Part shown: positions 1-5,854 of the stretch, piece by piece
Numbering within the stretch: position 1 is the first letter of the stretch
Layout of the letters: every line of letters begins with the position of its first letter
NCBI GenBank assembly: GCA_963977795.1
Contig: CAXBRB010000085.1
Span: 1-10,338, forward strand
Length of the DNA: 10,338 nt
Direction: 5' to 3'
Origin: Bog-756 sp963977795
GTDB lineage: Bacteria > Actinomycetota > Acidimicrobiia > Acidimicrobiales > RAAP-2
Notes under the pieces: model-generated
What the model was told of the DNA's origin: nothing
The model's input: only the letters and a program-made list of their open reading frames with translations
Database searches by the model: none
Program-made: the position numbers and the translations under genes

Positions 1-1
1 G

Positions 2-349
2 GTCACACACCTCAGCGGAGGTCTGCTGCAGCAGTGCGCTGTGCTGTCAGACACGTCGCTCGACTGCTGGGGTGTCATGGACGGCTTGAACTACGCGGAG
101 AACGTCTGCCCGTCGGACTACACCGGCTGGTCGTGCGCTCCGCTCCCGGTGCCCGGGATCGGGGGATCGGGACACCTCGGTGGCGTGCGCCAGGTATCCA
201 ACGGGTACACCTCCTGTGCGGTGCTCGACGGGGGATCGGTCGTCTGCTGGGGACACAACGGGGCCGGCTCGCTCGGCGACGGCGGGTGGGCTGACCACCA
301 GAATCTCTACAGCGTCCCCTTCCCGGTTCCCGTCGTCGGTCTGAGCTGA
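2..349 (+). CDS. RCC1-repeat protein, 3' end only
   Basis: This reading frame is open from the left edge, so the start lies outside the window; 115 residues are visible before the TGA at 347-349. Two blade-like units can be read: an early QCAVL...LDCWG and a later SCAVLDGGSVVCWGHNGAG followed by SLGDG. This is the bacterial RCC1 pattern with paired cysteines (CAL-x-dGsv-CWG-x-N-x-G-x-LGdG). Family members are usually secreted or surface beta-propellers that bind partners rather than catalyse reactions. The final blade ends in a short tail (PFPVPVVGLS) with no anchor or sorting signal. No specific role can be assigned from this fragment. The next gene starts 143 bp later with its own promoter-like sequence, so the two are probably separate units. 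Confidence 0.75.
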   Translation, partial: VTHLSGGLLQQCAVLSDTSLDCWGVMDGLNYAENVCPSDYTGWSCAPLPVPGIGGSGHLGGVRQVSNGYTSCAVLDGGSVVCWGHNGAGSLGDGGWADHQNLYSVPFPVPVVGLS

Positions 350-418
350 CCTCGCTGGCAGCGGCGGCCCGGTCGGTGCCCTGACGCCCTGCGCCCGGTC
401 CCTCCGGTGCGCCAGTCG

Positions 419-433
419 GACGTCGAGGACGTC
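419..433. promoter_or_regulatory. Paired GACGTC palindromes (possible operator)
   Basis: Two copies of the palindrome GACGTC, 9 bp apart from start to start, are separated by GAG and end 12 bp before the -10-like hexamer at 446. That places them where a regulator would overlap the -35 region of the secreted HNH gene. No known operator is recognised, and GACGTC is not rare in GC-rich DNA. Confidence 0.25.
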
Positions 434-445
434 ACCCCCGGCCGA

Positions 446-451
446 TACGGT
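446..451 (+). promoter_or_regulatory. Candidate -10 element of the repeat-HNH gene
   Basis: TACGGT fits the TANNNT consensus. A start site about 7 nt downstream would give a leader of roughly 35 nt, long enough to carry the Shine-Dalgarno at 479-484. No convincing -35 (TTGACA-like) is visible. It lies in the 143-bp gap between the RCC1 fragment and the HNH gene. Confidence 0.4.
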
Positions 452-478
452 GCCGCAGGGCGGCACGTCGGCGGAATG

Positions 479-484
479 AGGAGG
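479..484 (+). promoter_or_regulatory. Shine-Dalgarno AGGAGG for the GTG at 493
   Basis: A full AGGAGG sits 8 nt before the GTG at 493 and decides this start. It contrasts with most genes in the window, which lack a Shine-Dalgarno. Confidence 0.75.
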
Positions 485-492
485 CGGGCACC

Positions 493-1704
493 GTGACGGA
501 GACGGCGGAGCGGTCAGTGGGATCAGTGGCGGAGGGCTGGCGGCGGGCAACCGTGTGCGGGCTGGCGACGGTGGTGATCGTGGCGAGTCTGCTCGTCCCG
601 GTCCGCGGCCAGGCTGCGGCCTCGCCGGTCGGCAGCGTGCTCCGCCCCCACGCCGGGGCCACCTGCTCCGGCGTGCTCCCCTCGGGGGCGGTGGTCGGCA
701 TGACCGCCACGCCCGACGACGGCGGGTACTGGATCTCCGACCGGTCGGGGTCGGTGGTGGCCTGCGGCGACGCCGTCGCCCTGGGCTCGCTCGGGGTGGC
801 CCCGGCCGCCCCCATCGTGGGCATGGCGCCCACCCCGTCCGGTGCCGGCTACTGGCTGGTGGCCGCCGACGGCGGCATCTTCGCCTTCGGCGACGCCGGC
901 TTCCACGGCTCCACCGGCGCCCTCCGCCTCAACCAGCCCATCGTGGGCATGGCGCCCACTCCCTCGGGTGCCGGCTACTGGCTGGTCGCCGCCGACGGCG
1001 GCATCTTCGCCTTCGGCGCCCCCTTCCTCGGCTCCACCGGCGGCATCACCTTGGAGCGACCGATCACCGGCATGACCCCGAGCCCCGGGGGCCACGGGTA
1101 CCGGTTCGTGGCGTCCGACGGCGGGATCTTCGCCTTCGGTGCCGCCTTCTACGGCTCAGCGGTGGCACCGCCCCCGCTGCCCCCGCCACCGCCTCCTGCG
1201 CCGGGCATCCCGGTGGGTCCGGGCCCCCAGGCCACCTACACGGTCCAGCCCCAGCCGGCTCCGGGCACCTGCCACTACCGGTTCCTCGGCACCTTCCCCC
1301 TGCCCGACGCAGGGTGCACGCCGGGCGCCACCAACCCGCAGGTCACCCAGGCCACCATCGGGTCGACGATCTGCGTCAGCGGCTACACGAGCTCGATCCG
1401 GCCGCCCTCGTCGATCACCAGCGTGGAGAAGACGGCCTCCAAGGCGGCGTACTCGTACACCGGGTCGCCCTACACGGTCGAGTACGACCACCTCATCCCG
1501 CTCGAGCTCGGCGGCGACCCGAACGACCCTCGGAACCTGTGGGCCGAGCCCAACGACGACCCCAACGCCACGTCGTTCAACAACTCGAAGGACCTGTTGG
1601 AGAACCGGCTGAACGCCCTGGTGTGCTCCGGCCAGCTCTCCCTGGCCGCCGCCCAGCAGGCCATCGCCACCAACTGGATCGCCGCCTACCTCACCTACGG
1701 CTGA
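493..1704 (+). CDS. Secreted propeller-repeat protein with C-terminal HNH-like nuclease domain
   Basis: A 403-residue exported protein. Residues about 20-43 form a hydrophobic signal segment after two arginines, with a likely cleavage around GQAAA. Residues 67-222 hold four repeats of about 41 residues (starts 67, 108, 150, 191) with core GYWLVAADGGIFAFG; the first unit is degenerate. These look like propeller or surface repeats. A proline-rich linker follows (about 226-247). Residues about 258-403 resemble the secreted HNH-type domain with YDHLIPLELGG (331-341; D332 and H333 the likely metal/catalytic pair), DPRNLW with N348, then an N-x-K and a Q/W-rich C-terminal helix. Four cysteines (260, 275, 294, 378) could form disulfides outside the cell. 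The likely role is extracellular nucleic-acid cleavage, inferred from the domain; the substrate is unknown. The GTG start has a full AGGAGG 8 nt upstream. The end overlaps the convergent small gene by 10 bp. Confidence 0.8.
   Translation: MTETAERSVGSVAEGWRRATVCGLATVVIVASLLVPVRGQAAASPVGSVLRPHAGATCSGVLPSGAVVGMTATPDDGGYWISDRSGSVVACGDAVALGSLGVAPAAPIVGMAPTPSGAGYWLVAADGGIFAFGDAGFHGSTGALRLNQPIVGMAPTPSGAGYWLVAADGGIFAFGAPFLGSTGGITLERPITGMTPSPGGHGYRFVASDGGIFAFGAAFYGSAVAPPPLPPPPPPAPGIPVGPGPQATYTVQPQPAPGTCHYRFLGTFPLPDAGCTPGATNPQVTQATIGSTICVSGYTSSIRPPSSITSVEKTASKAAYSYTGSPYTVEYDHLIPLELGGDPNDPRNLWAEPNDDPNATSFNNSKDLLENRLNALVCSGQLSLAAAQQAIATNWIAAYLTYG
691..1158 (+). repeat. Four tandem ~123-126 bp coding repeats
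   Basis: Units begin at 691, 814, 940 and 1063. Units 2 and 3 are almost identical over their first ~80 bp (ATCGTGGGCATGGCGCCCAC onward), differing at only a few mostly synonymous positions, while units 1 and 4 have diverged. This suggests a recent duplication or gene conversion between units 2 and 3. The array encodes the GYWLVAADGGIFAFG repeats of the HNH fusion protein. Confidence 0.85.
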
Positions 1705-1910
1705 CCGCTCTCGCTCCCGTCGACCAGGTCGGCATACAGAGGACCGGCCTGGGTGGCCAGAACGGCGATGCGGGGGCGGGGCAGCTCAGGATGGAGGTCG
1801 GCGCCCAGCACCATGGCGTCCTCGGCATCCCAGGCTTCGACGACCTCGGACACGAAGTCGAACCGGCCGATGCGTCCCCACAGGACGAGGAACCGGTGCG
1901 GAGTGGCCAC
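1695..1910 (-). CDS. Small protein of unknown function (71 aa)
   Basis: The gene starts at a GTG (complement 1910-1908) and reads MATPHRFLVLWGRIGRFDF..., ending in TAG. I do not recognise the family. The composition looks real: hydrophobic stretches (FLVLWG, AMVLGADL, RIAVLATQ) alternate with acidic residues, and the product lacks the arginine/proline bias of antisense shadow frames here. There is no signal peptide or cysteine. The main support is the promoter: TACGCT lies 6 nt before the GTG, the leaderless arrangement seen at six other genes. The longer in-frame extension upstream runs antisense through the GNAT gene and reads as shadow, so I chose the GTG. The 3' end overlaps the HNH gene by 10 bp tail to tail. 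It is divergent from the GNAT gene across 82 bp. Confidence 0.6.
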   Translation of the reverse strand: MATPHRFLVLWGRIGRFDFVSEVVEAWDAEDAMVLGADLHPELPRPRIAVLATQAGPLYADLVDGSESGQP

Positions 1911-1916
1911 GGCAGA

Positions 1917-1922
1917 AGCGTA
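1917..1922 (-). promoter_or_regulatory. Leaderless -10 element (TACGCT) of the 71-aa gene
   Basis: On the minus strand TACGCT is followed by TCTGCC and then the GTG start, so transcription would begin at or next to the start codon. No Shine-Dalgarno is present. It is back to back with the GNAT promoter at 1980. Confidence 0.55.
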
Positions 1923-1979
1923 CCGACGGAGCCGGCCGTGGCGCCGCCGGCCACCGCCGGAGGAGCCCGGTCCGGCCGG

Positions 1980-1985
1980 TAGCGT
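1980..1985 (+). promoter_or_regulatory. Leaderless -10 element (TAGCGT) of the GNAT gene
   Basis: TAGCGT is followed by 7 nt (CCCGGTT) and the GTG at 1993. The same hexamer and the same 7-nt spacing occur before proC at 9667. No -35 or Shine-Dalgarno is seen. This site decides the choice of start for the GNAT gene. Confidence 0.55.
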
Positions 1986-1992
1986 CCCGGTT

Positions 1993-2697
1993 GTGCACGT
2001 CCTCGACAACCCGGTGTGGGCCGCCCTGCACGGTTCCCAACAGGCCATGGGGACGGCGAGCCCCCTGGCCGCGCGCTTCGTGCCGGCGGTGTCGCGTTTC
2101 GGGGCCTTCCCCGAGGTGCCAGGCCCCGAGCACTGGGCCGCTCTGGCCGCTCTGGCTACTCCCGGCACGGCGGTGGCCACCACCGGCTGCACGGCAGAGC
2201 CGCCACCAGGGTGGACCGTCGTCTACGACGGCGCCGGGGTCCAGCTGACCGGGGAGGACGTGGCGGTCGAGCCGATGTCGGCTGATGCATCGGTCCTCGC
2301 TGCCGACGACGCGCTGGTGCCGTTGGGGACGGCCGACGCCGAGGAGATGCTGGCGCTGGTGTCCCTGGCCCAACCCGGTCCCTTCGAAGTCCGCACCGTC
2401 GAGCTGGGCGGCTACGTCGGTGTGCGCCATCGGGGCCAGTTGGTGGCCATGGCTGGGGAGCGCATGCGGCCGCCGGGCTGGGCCGAGATCAGCGCCGTGG
2501 CCACCCACCCCGACCACCGGGGCCGGGGGCTGGCCGGGCTGCTGACCAGGCAGGTGGCCCGGGGGATCCGGGCCCGGGGCGAGGTCCCGTTCCTCCACGC
2601 CTCCGTCGACAACGCCCCTGCGCTGCGCCTCTATGCCGCCATGGGGTTCACCCGCCGTCGGGAGGTCCGCTTCCTGGCCGCTGCCTCGCCGGACTGA
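1993..2697 (+). CDS. GNAT-family N-acetyltransferase (FR47-like)
   Basis: A 234-residue cytoplasmic protein expected to transfer an acetyl group from acetyl-CoA to an unidentified amine. The C-terminal half carries the GNAT core: strand WAEISAVATHPDHRGRGLAG (163-182) with the acetyl-CoA pyrophosphate loop R176-G-R-G-L-A181, then a conserved ASVDNAPALRLYAAMGF (203-219) typical of the FR47-like subgroup. The N-terminal half (LDNPVWAAL...FVPAVSRFGAF) matches the usual lead-in of this subgroup. The GTG at 1993 was chosen because a TAGCGT -10 element lies 7 nt upstream; the in-frame extension back to 1753 would bury both divergent promoters and reads as low-complexity arginine/proline sequence. 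It converges on the lipoprotein gene with a 50-bp gap containing only a weak 5-bp hairpin (2729-2745). The substrate is unknown. Confidence 0.88.
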   Translation: MHVLDNPVWAALHGSQQAMGTASPLAARFVPAVSRFGAFPEVPGPEHWAALAALATPGTAVATTGCTAEPPPGWTVVYDGAGVQLTGEDVAVEPMSADASVLAADDALVPLGTADAEEMLALVSLAQPGPFEVRTVELGGYVGVRHRGQLVAMAGERMRPPGWAEISAVATHPDHRGRGLAGLLTRQVARGIRARGEVPFLHASVDNAPALRLYAAMGFTRRREVRFLAAASPD

Positions 2698-2747
2698 CCC
2701 GGGCCCCGGTGGGCGGGAGGCGGGAGCGCCGGGACGGCCGCCCGGGA

Positions 2748-3788
2748 TCAGGCGGGGAACGGGGGGCTGAGCACGATGGCCGACGGGATCCCCCCGGCGG
2801 CCACCCGGCGGATGACCCGACCGGTGACAGTGTCGATCTGGACGAGGGTGCCGTCGCCCCGGCACACCCAGGCGGCCCCGTAGGTGACGGCGATGCACTG
2901 GGCCGGACCGCCGACGGCGAACGGCGCCCCGACCTGGCCGGTGGCCACGGTGAGCGGGACGATCGACGAGCCGCCGCTCACCCACACCGTCGGTGCACCG
3001 GGGAGCCCGCCGATCCCCGTGGGGTTCACCCCGACCGGGACAGGTCCGCCGGCGGTGAGCCCCGGGAGGGACACCGGGACGACCGTGCTGGTCTGGAACC
3101 CGGCCACCAGGGCGGTGCGGCCGTCGCCGGTCACGTGCACCGCCAGCGGCTCGGGCCCCACCGGCACCGGGGGACCGGGGACGAGGGAGGTCAGGGCCAC
3201 CGGGTTGAGCGTGCCGTCCTGGTAGCAGGCGACCAGGGCCAGGCGGCCGTCCGGGGTGACGGCCACGGCCACCGGCTGGCGGCCCACCGGCACCCGGGAG
3301 GCCACACCGAAGTCGGCCAGGCGGACCACGGTCAGAGTGGCGTCGCCGAAGTCGGCCACCAGGGCGGTGTTCCCGTCCGGGGTGAGGGCCACGGCGTCGG
3401 GCTCGAGGCCGACGGTGACGCGCCGAGTCACCTTGCCGGTGGCCGTGTCGACCTCGACGAGGGCGTTCTCGGCCTTGACGGCGACCAGCAGGTGGGCCGA
3501 CCCGTGCTCGAGCACCAGGCCCGAGGGGAGGGTCCCGACGGTGAAGGGCCGGGCCTTCTGACCCGACCGGGAGTCGACCACGGCCACCCGGTCCGACGGG
3601 TTGGCGTCGGTCGATCCCAGGGTGGCGTAGAGGACCCGCGCCGAATCCGGGGTGACCGCCTCGTGGCTGCAGGCGCTCAGTCCGGCGGCGGAGGCGGCCA
3701 CGAGGACCGCAGCCAGGGTGCGCCGCCGCAGTGGGGCGCGGCGGGCGGGGTTGCAGGCGGGACGGCGGAGAGGCCGGCGGCGGACCAT
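2748..3788 (-). CDS. YncE-like beta-propeller lipoprotein
   Basis: A 346-residue exported lipoprotein. The arginine-rich N-terminus (to about 23) and hydrophobic segment 25-36 end in the lipobox L37-S-A-C40, so Cys40 should be lipidated and the protein anchored outside the membrane. The rest is built of roughly 40-residue propeller blades with the signatures VGLEPDAVALTPDGNTALVA, VGRQPVAVAVTPDGRLALVA and VGPEPLAVHVTGDGRTALVA. These are hallmarks of YVTN/YncE-type seven-bladed propellers; about seven blades fit the length. No enzymatic residues are apparent, so a binding or scaffolding role is likely but unproven. The ATG is preceded by TACGAT at 6 nt without a Shine-Dalgarno. It is divergent from the DksA-like gene with only 48 bp between the start codons. 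Confidence 0.85.
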   Translation of the reverse strand: MVRRRPLRRPACNPARRAPLRRRTLAAVLVAASAAGLSACSHEAVTPDSARVLYATLGSTDANPSDRVAVVDSRSGQKARPFTVGTLPSGLVLEHGSAHLLVAVKAENALVEVDTATGKVTRRVTVGLEPDAVALTPDGNTALVADFGDATLTVVRLADFGVASRVPVGRQPVAVAVTPDGRLALVACYQDGTLNPVALTSLVPGPPVPVGPEPLAVHVTGDGRTALVAGFQTSTVVPVSLPGLTAGGPVPVGVNPTGIGGLPGAPTVWVSGGSSIVPLTVATGQVGAPFAVGGPAQCIAVTYGAAWVCRGDGTLVQIDTVTGRVIRRVAAGGIPSAIVLSPPFPA

Positions 3789-3794
3789 CGGGTG

Positions 3795-3800
3795 ATCGTA
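3795..3800 (-). promoter_or_regulatory. Leaderless -10 element (TACGAT) of the lipoprotein gene
   Basis: On the minus strand TACGAT is followed by CACCCG and the ATG at 3788. It is paired with a divergent -10 at 3824; only 23 bp separate the two hexamers, so the two polymerases would compete for overlapping DNA. Confidence 0.55.
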
Positions 3801-3823
3801 GGGGGCAGCCGGGCCGGCGGCGG

Positions 3824-3829
3824 TACGCT
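3824..3829 (+). promoter_or_regulatory. Leaderless -10 element (TACGCT) of the DksA-like gene
   Basis: TACGCT is followed by 7 nt (CCCGGCC) and the ATG at 3837. There is no Shine-Dalgarno. It fixes the start of the DksA-like gene inside a much longer open frame. Confidence 0.55.
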
Positions 3830-3836
3830 CCCGGCC

Positions 3837-4280
3837 ATGGAGACCGAGTGGCAGCCCCGTCCGTCCGAGCCCGCGCCGGCGGCCCCGGCGCCGTGGTCGG
3901 CGCCGACAGGAGGGACCGACAGCACCTCCGGTGACGGGTCGACGGCCGTCGAGGCGTCACCTGCCGGGACCGCAGCCATGGATACCCGGGTGCCGGATGA
4001 CCCCGGTCCGACGTCGGCGGACGGCGGGGAGGCGACCCGCCCCGAGGACGAAGACGGCGGCCTGCACCGCTCGGCGGCGGACACGGTCGATGCGCTCCTG
4101 GACGAGGTCGAGCTGGCCCTGGCCCGGCTGGACGACGGCACCTACGGACGGTGCGAGACCTGTGGTGCGGTCATCGACGACGCCGTCCTGGCCGCCGATC
4201 CCGTGGTCCGGTCCTGCGGTGCGTGCCCCGAGGAGAGTCCGTCAGCCGCCGGCGAGGCGGCGACTGCACCGGTGGGGTGA
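3837..4280 (+). CDS. DksA/TraR-type zinc-finger protein
   Basis: A 147-residue protein. Residues 1-75 are rich in Pro, Ala, Asp, Glu, Gly and Thr and probably disordered. Residues about 78-100 form a short helix (SAADTVDALLDEVELALARL), followed by the DksA/TraR zinc finger: GTYGRCETCG with C106 and C109, then C127-G-A-C130, a C4 site spaced CxxC-x17-CxxC. 'LDDGTYGRCE-CG' is the family hallmark. DksA proteins bind in the RNA polymerase secondary channel, but this one lacks the long N-terminal coiled coil with tip aspartates, so DksA-like transcription control cannot be assumed. Many actinobacterial short members have no known function. The open frame extends far upstream, antisense to the lipoprotein, but the ATG at 3837 has a leaderless -10 (TACGCT, 7 nt). 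A 12-bp hairpin lies 35 nt after the stop. Confidence 0.82.
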   Translation: METEWQPRPSEPAPAAPAPWSAPTGGTDSTSGDGSTAVEASPAGTAAMDTRVPDDPGPTSADGGEATRPEDEDGGLHRSAADTVDALLDEVELALARLDDGTYGRCETCGAVIDDAVLAADPVVRSCGACPEESPSAAGEAATAPVG

Positions 4281-4315
4281 CGGGGTCGCCTTCCGACTGC
4301 AGCCACCGGGACGAT

Positions 4316-4343
4316 CCCGGCGGTCCGCCGTCGGACCGCCGGG
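4316..4343 (+). terminator. Strong hairpin after the DksA-like gene
   Basis: CCCGGCGGTCCG / CGGACCGCCGGG form a perfect 12-bp stem with a CCGT loop. There is no T-tract, as is common for actinobacterial terminators. It begins 35 nt after the TGA at 4280 and could work in both directions. Confidence 0.6.
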
Positions 4344-4348
4344 CCGCT

Positions 4349-4360
4349 GGCTGATCAGCC
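4349..4360. promoter_or_regulatory. 12-bp perfect palindrome GGCTGATCAGCC
   Basis: A perfect palindrome with an AT-containing centre (TGATCA) in otherwise GC-rich spacer. It could be a protein-binding site or part of the terminator structure. No known operator is recognised. Confidence 0.25.
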
Positions 4361-4400
4361 CGACGCCTCTCCGGCCCCGGCTTCGCTGACGGCCGCTCCA

Positions 4401-4422
4401 CCCGCCGTTCGGTGGCGGCGGG
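4401..4422 (-). terminator. Hairpin after the 424-aa secreted protein gene
   Basis: CCCGCCG / CGGCGGG give a 7-bp stem around an 8-nt loop, about 21 nt past the stop of the minus-strand gene ending at 4444. It has no T-tract. It overlaps the right arm of the 14-nt inverted repeat. Confidence 0.4.
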
Positions 4423-4443
4423 ATCGTCCCGGGTCCGGGTGCG

Positions 4444-5718
4444 TCAGGCCTTGACGGTCCAGCTGACCGACACCGGCGCCGAGGCGTTGTTGGCCTGGTC
4501 GGCGGCGTAGACGGTGGCCGTGTGGCTGCCGGCGTTCAACCCGGAGAAGGTGACGCCCGATGTGCACGGGGAGGGGACGGCGTCGTCGAGAGCGCAGTAG
4601 TAGGTGAAGTGCCGGCTGTCCGGGTCGGTGGCCTTGAACTTGACCTTGAAGGAATGGGCAGCCGTCGGCTTCTTGGGCGTCTTCGTCTTCATGACCGCGG
4701 TGGGTGCCGTCGTGTCGGCGGCCGGGCCACCGGGGAGGTTGAGCGCCACCATCTGGTTCCCGATCAGGTTCCCGATGTCGCCGGCATCCGGGTTCGAGTC
4801 GTTGACCGGGAGCGCCTCGTGGGTCTCGGGGTCGTAGGCCCCGGTGTACTGGTAGTACTCGTAGCGCTGGACGACCGAGTTGTCGCCGGGGTTGACCTGG
4901 AACTCGTTGGCCAGCTGCTGGGCCAGGGACCCGCCGGCGCCGGGCTGGAGGATGGCCCACTCCGTCTCGACCTGGGTGGGCACTTGGCTGTCGCCGGTGA
5001 CCAGGTGGCCGAGGTCGGCCTTGGACGGCGACTGGGACATGTAGACCTTGGCCCAGAAGGCGTCGCCGAGCTGGGGGTCGTCCGGGTTGTCCGAGGCGTT
5101 CACCACGGCCTGGACCACCGGCTGCTGGTTCACCGCGCCGACCGGTGCCGGACTCACGTTGAAGGTCGGAGCGGGCACGGCCACCGATCCGGTCGAGGCG
5201 TGGACCAGCTGGCCGGCCTGGGCCGGGTCGGCCACCAGCCAGTTGTAGACGACGTTGGTCGGGTTGGCCATGAGCCCGAGGCCGAAGTGGTCGCACCCGT
5301 CGGTCAGGTAGGTGGCCGATCCGCCCGTCCAGCACTGGTGCCCCATGGTCGGCGTGATGACCGACGGTGCCAGGGGTGTCCCGGCCTGCCAGGTCTGGGT
5401 CGATGCGTCGTAGGGGCTGGCGTAGGTGACCAGGGTGCCCCCGGAGAAGGCGGTGACCGTCGGGTTCCCGTAGCGCTCGTAGGGGGCGCCGAAGGTGTAG
5501 CTGACGTCGGAGGGGGTGATGCCGTCGAGCTCGATCTCGAACCCGTGGGTCTCCTGGCCAGTGTCGTTGAACACGTCGAAGTTCGACAGCGTGCCGAACT
5601 GCGTTGGGGAGGAGGCAGCCGCCCGGGTGGTCTGCTGGGTGGCCGTGGCGGCGAAGACCGCTCCGGCCAGCACGATGGTGGCGGCCCCGGTGGCGGCCAG
5701 ACGGTGGAACCTGCGCAT
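4444..5718 (-). CDS. Secreted protein of unknown function with C-terminal Ig-like domain
   Basis: A 424-residue exported protein. Residues 1-35 are a typical signal peptide (MRRFHRL, a hydrophobic core at 8-26, likely cleavage near TRAAA). The mature region about 36-330 is rich in Tyr, Trp, Asn and Pro and belongs to no family I recognise; motifs include SNFDVFNDTGQETHGFEIEL (45-64) and a Cys pair C129/C142. After a TTAPTA linker (about 336-341), residues 342-423 resemble a bacterial Ig/fibronectin-like domain with FKVKFKATDPD, a second Cys pair C375/C385, and LNAGSHTATVYAADQANN. Such domains usually support adhesion or carbohydrate binding. The ATG at 5718 begins the signal peptide and has GAGAG 9 nt upstream. 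It is unlike the leaderless genes nearby. Function unknown. Confidence 0.8.
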   Translation of the reverse strand: MRRFHRLAATGAATIVLAGAVFAATATQQTTRAAASSPTQFGTLSNFDVFNDTGQETHGFEIELDGITPSDVSYTFGAPYERYGNPTVTAFSGGTLVTYASPYDASTQTWQAGTPLAPSVITPTMGHQCWTGGSATYLTDGCDHFGLGLMANPTNVVYNWLVADPAQAGQLVHASTGSVAVPAPTFNVSPAPVGAVNQQPVVQAVVNASDNPDDPQLGDAFWAKVYMSQSPSKADLGHLVTGDSQVPTQVETEWAILQPGAGGSLAQQLANEFQVNPGDNSVVQRYEYYQYTGAYDPETHEALPVNDSNPDAGDIGNLIGNQMVALNLPGGPAADTTAPTAVMKTKTPKKPTAAHSFKVKFKATDPDSRHFTYYCALDDAVPSPCTSGVTFSGLNAGSHTATVYAADQANNASAPVSVSWTVKA

Positions 5719-5727
5719 GGTGACCAG

Positions 5728-5736
5728 CTCTCTTCC
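5728..5736 (-). promoter_or_regulatory. Shine-Dalgarno-like GGAAGAGAG for the secreted protein
   Basis: On the minus strand this purine run has its GAGAG end 9 nt before the ATG at 5718. It supports a transcript with a leader. The 205-bp gap 5719-5923 also holds a weak -10-like TAACGC (complement 5787-5792), a small inverted repeat ATCGG-TGCC-CCGAT (5804-5817) and the sodN terminators. Confidence 0.45.
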
Positions 5737-5854
5737 GTGGGATGGGCCGACTGCGGCCACCACAGACAACGAACGGAGTGCATCCAGCGTTACCGCTCGC
5801 CTGATCGGTGCCCCGATGGGCGGCGCAACCGGTCGTATCCCGCCCGGACGCGCT

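Larger units (their letters stand above)
4306..4432. repeat. 14-nt inverted repeat flanking a structured convergent intergenic block
   Basis: CCGGGACGATCCCG at 4306-4319 recurs as its exact reverse complement at 4419-4432. Each arm is also close to self-complementary (CCGGGA-CGA-TCCCGG). Between them lie a 12-bp-stem hairpin, a 12-bp perfect palindrome and a 7-bp-stem hairpin. The block fills most of the 163-bp gap between two convergent genes, so bidirectional termination is the simplest role. Confidence 0.5.

Noticed and set aside
691..1158. Tandem repeats as a CRISPR array
   Set aside because: The units are in frame, 123-126 bp long and encode a conserved protein motif. There are no short repeats with unique spacers.
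1753..1992. N-terminal extension of the GNAT gene
   Set aside because: It would cover the divergent 71-aa gene and both promoters, and its sequence is low-complexity. The GTG at 1993 follows a -10 box at 7 nt.
2729..2745. Terminator between the convergent GNAT and lipoprotein genes
   Set aside because: Only a 5-bp stem with a 7-nt loop is visible, which is expected by chance in such GC-rich sequence.
1786..3960. 724-codon minus-strand open frame
   Set aside because: It spans antisense to the GNAT gene and the wrong frame of the lipoprotein. The translation is dominated by Arg, Pro and Gly without domain signatures.
2709..4280. 523-codon plus-strand frame as one gene
   Set aside because: Its first 375 codons are antisense to the convincing YncE-like lipoprotein and read as low-complexity Gly/Arg/Asp sequence. 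Only the part from ATG 3837 is a real gene.
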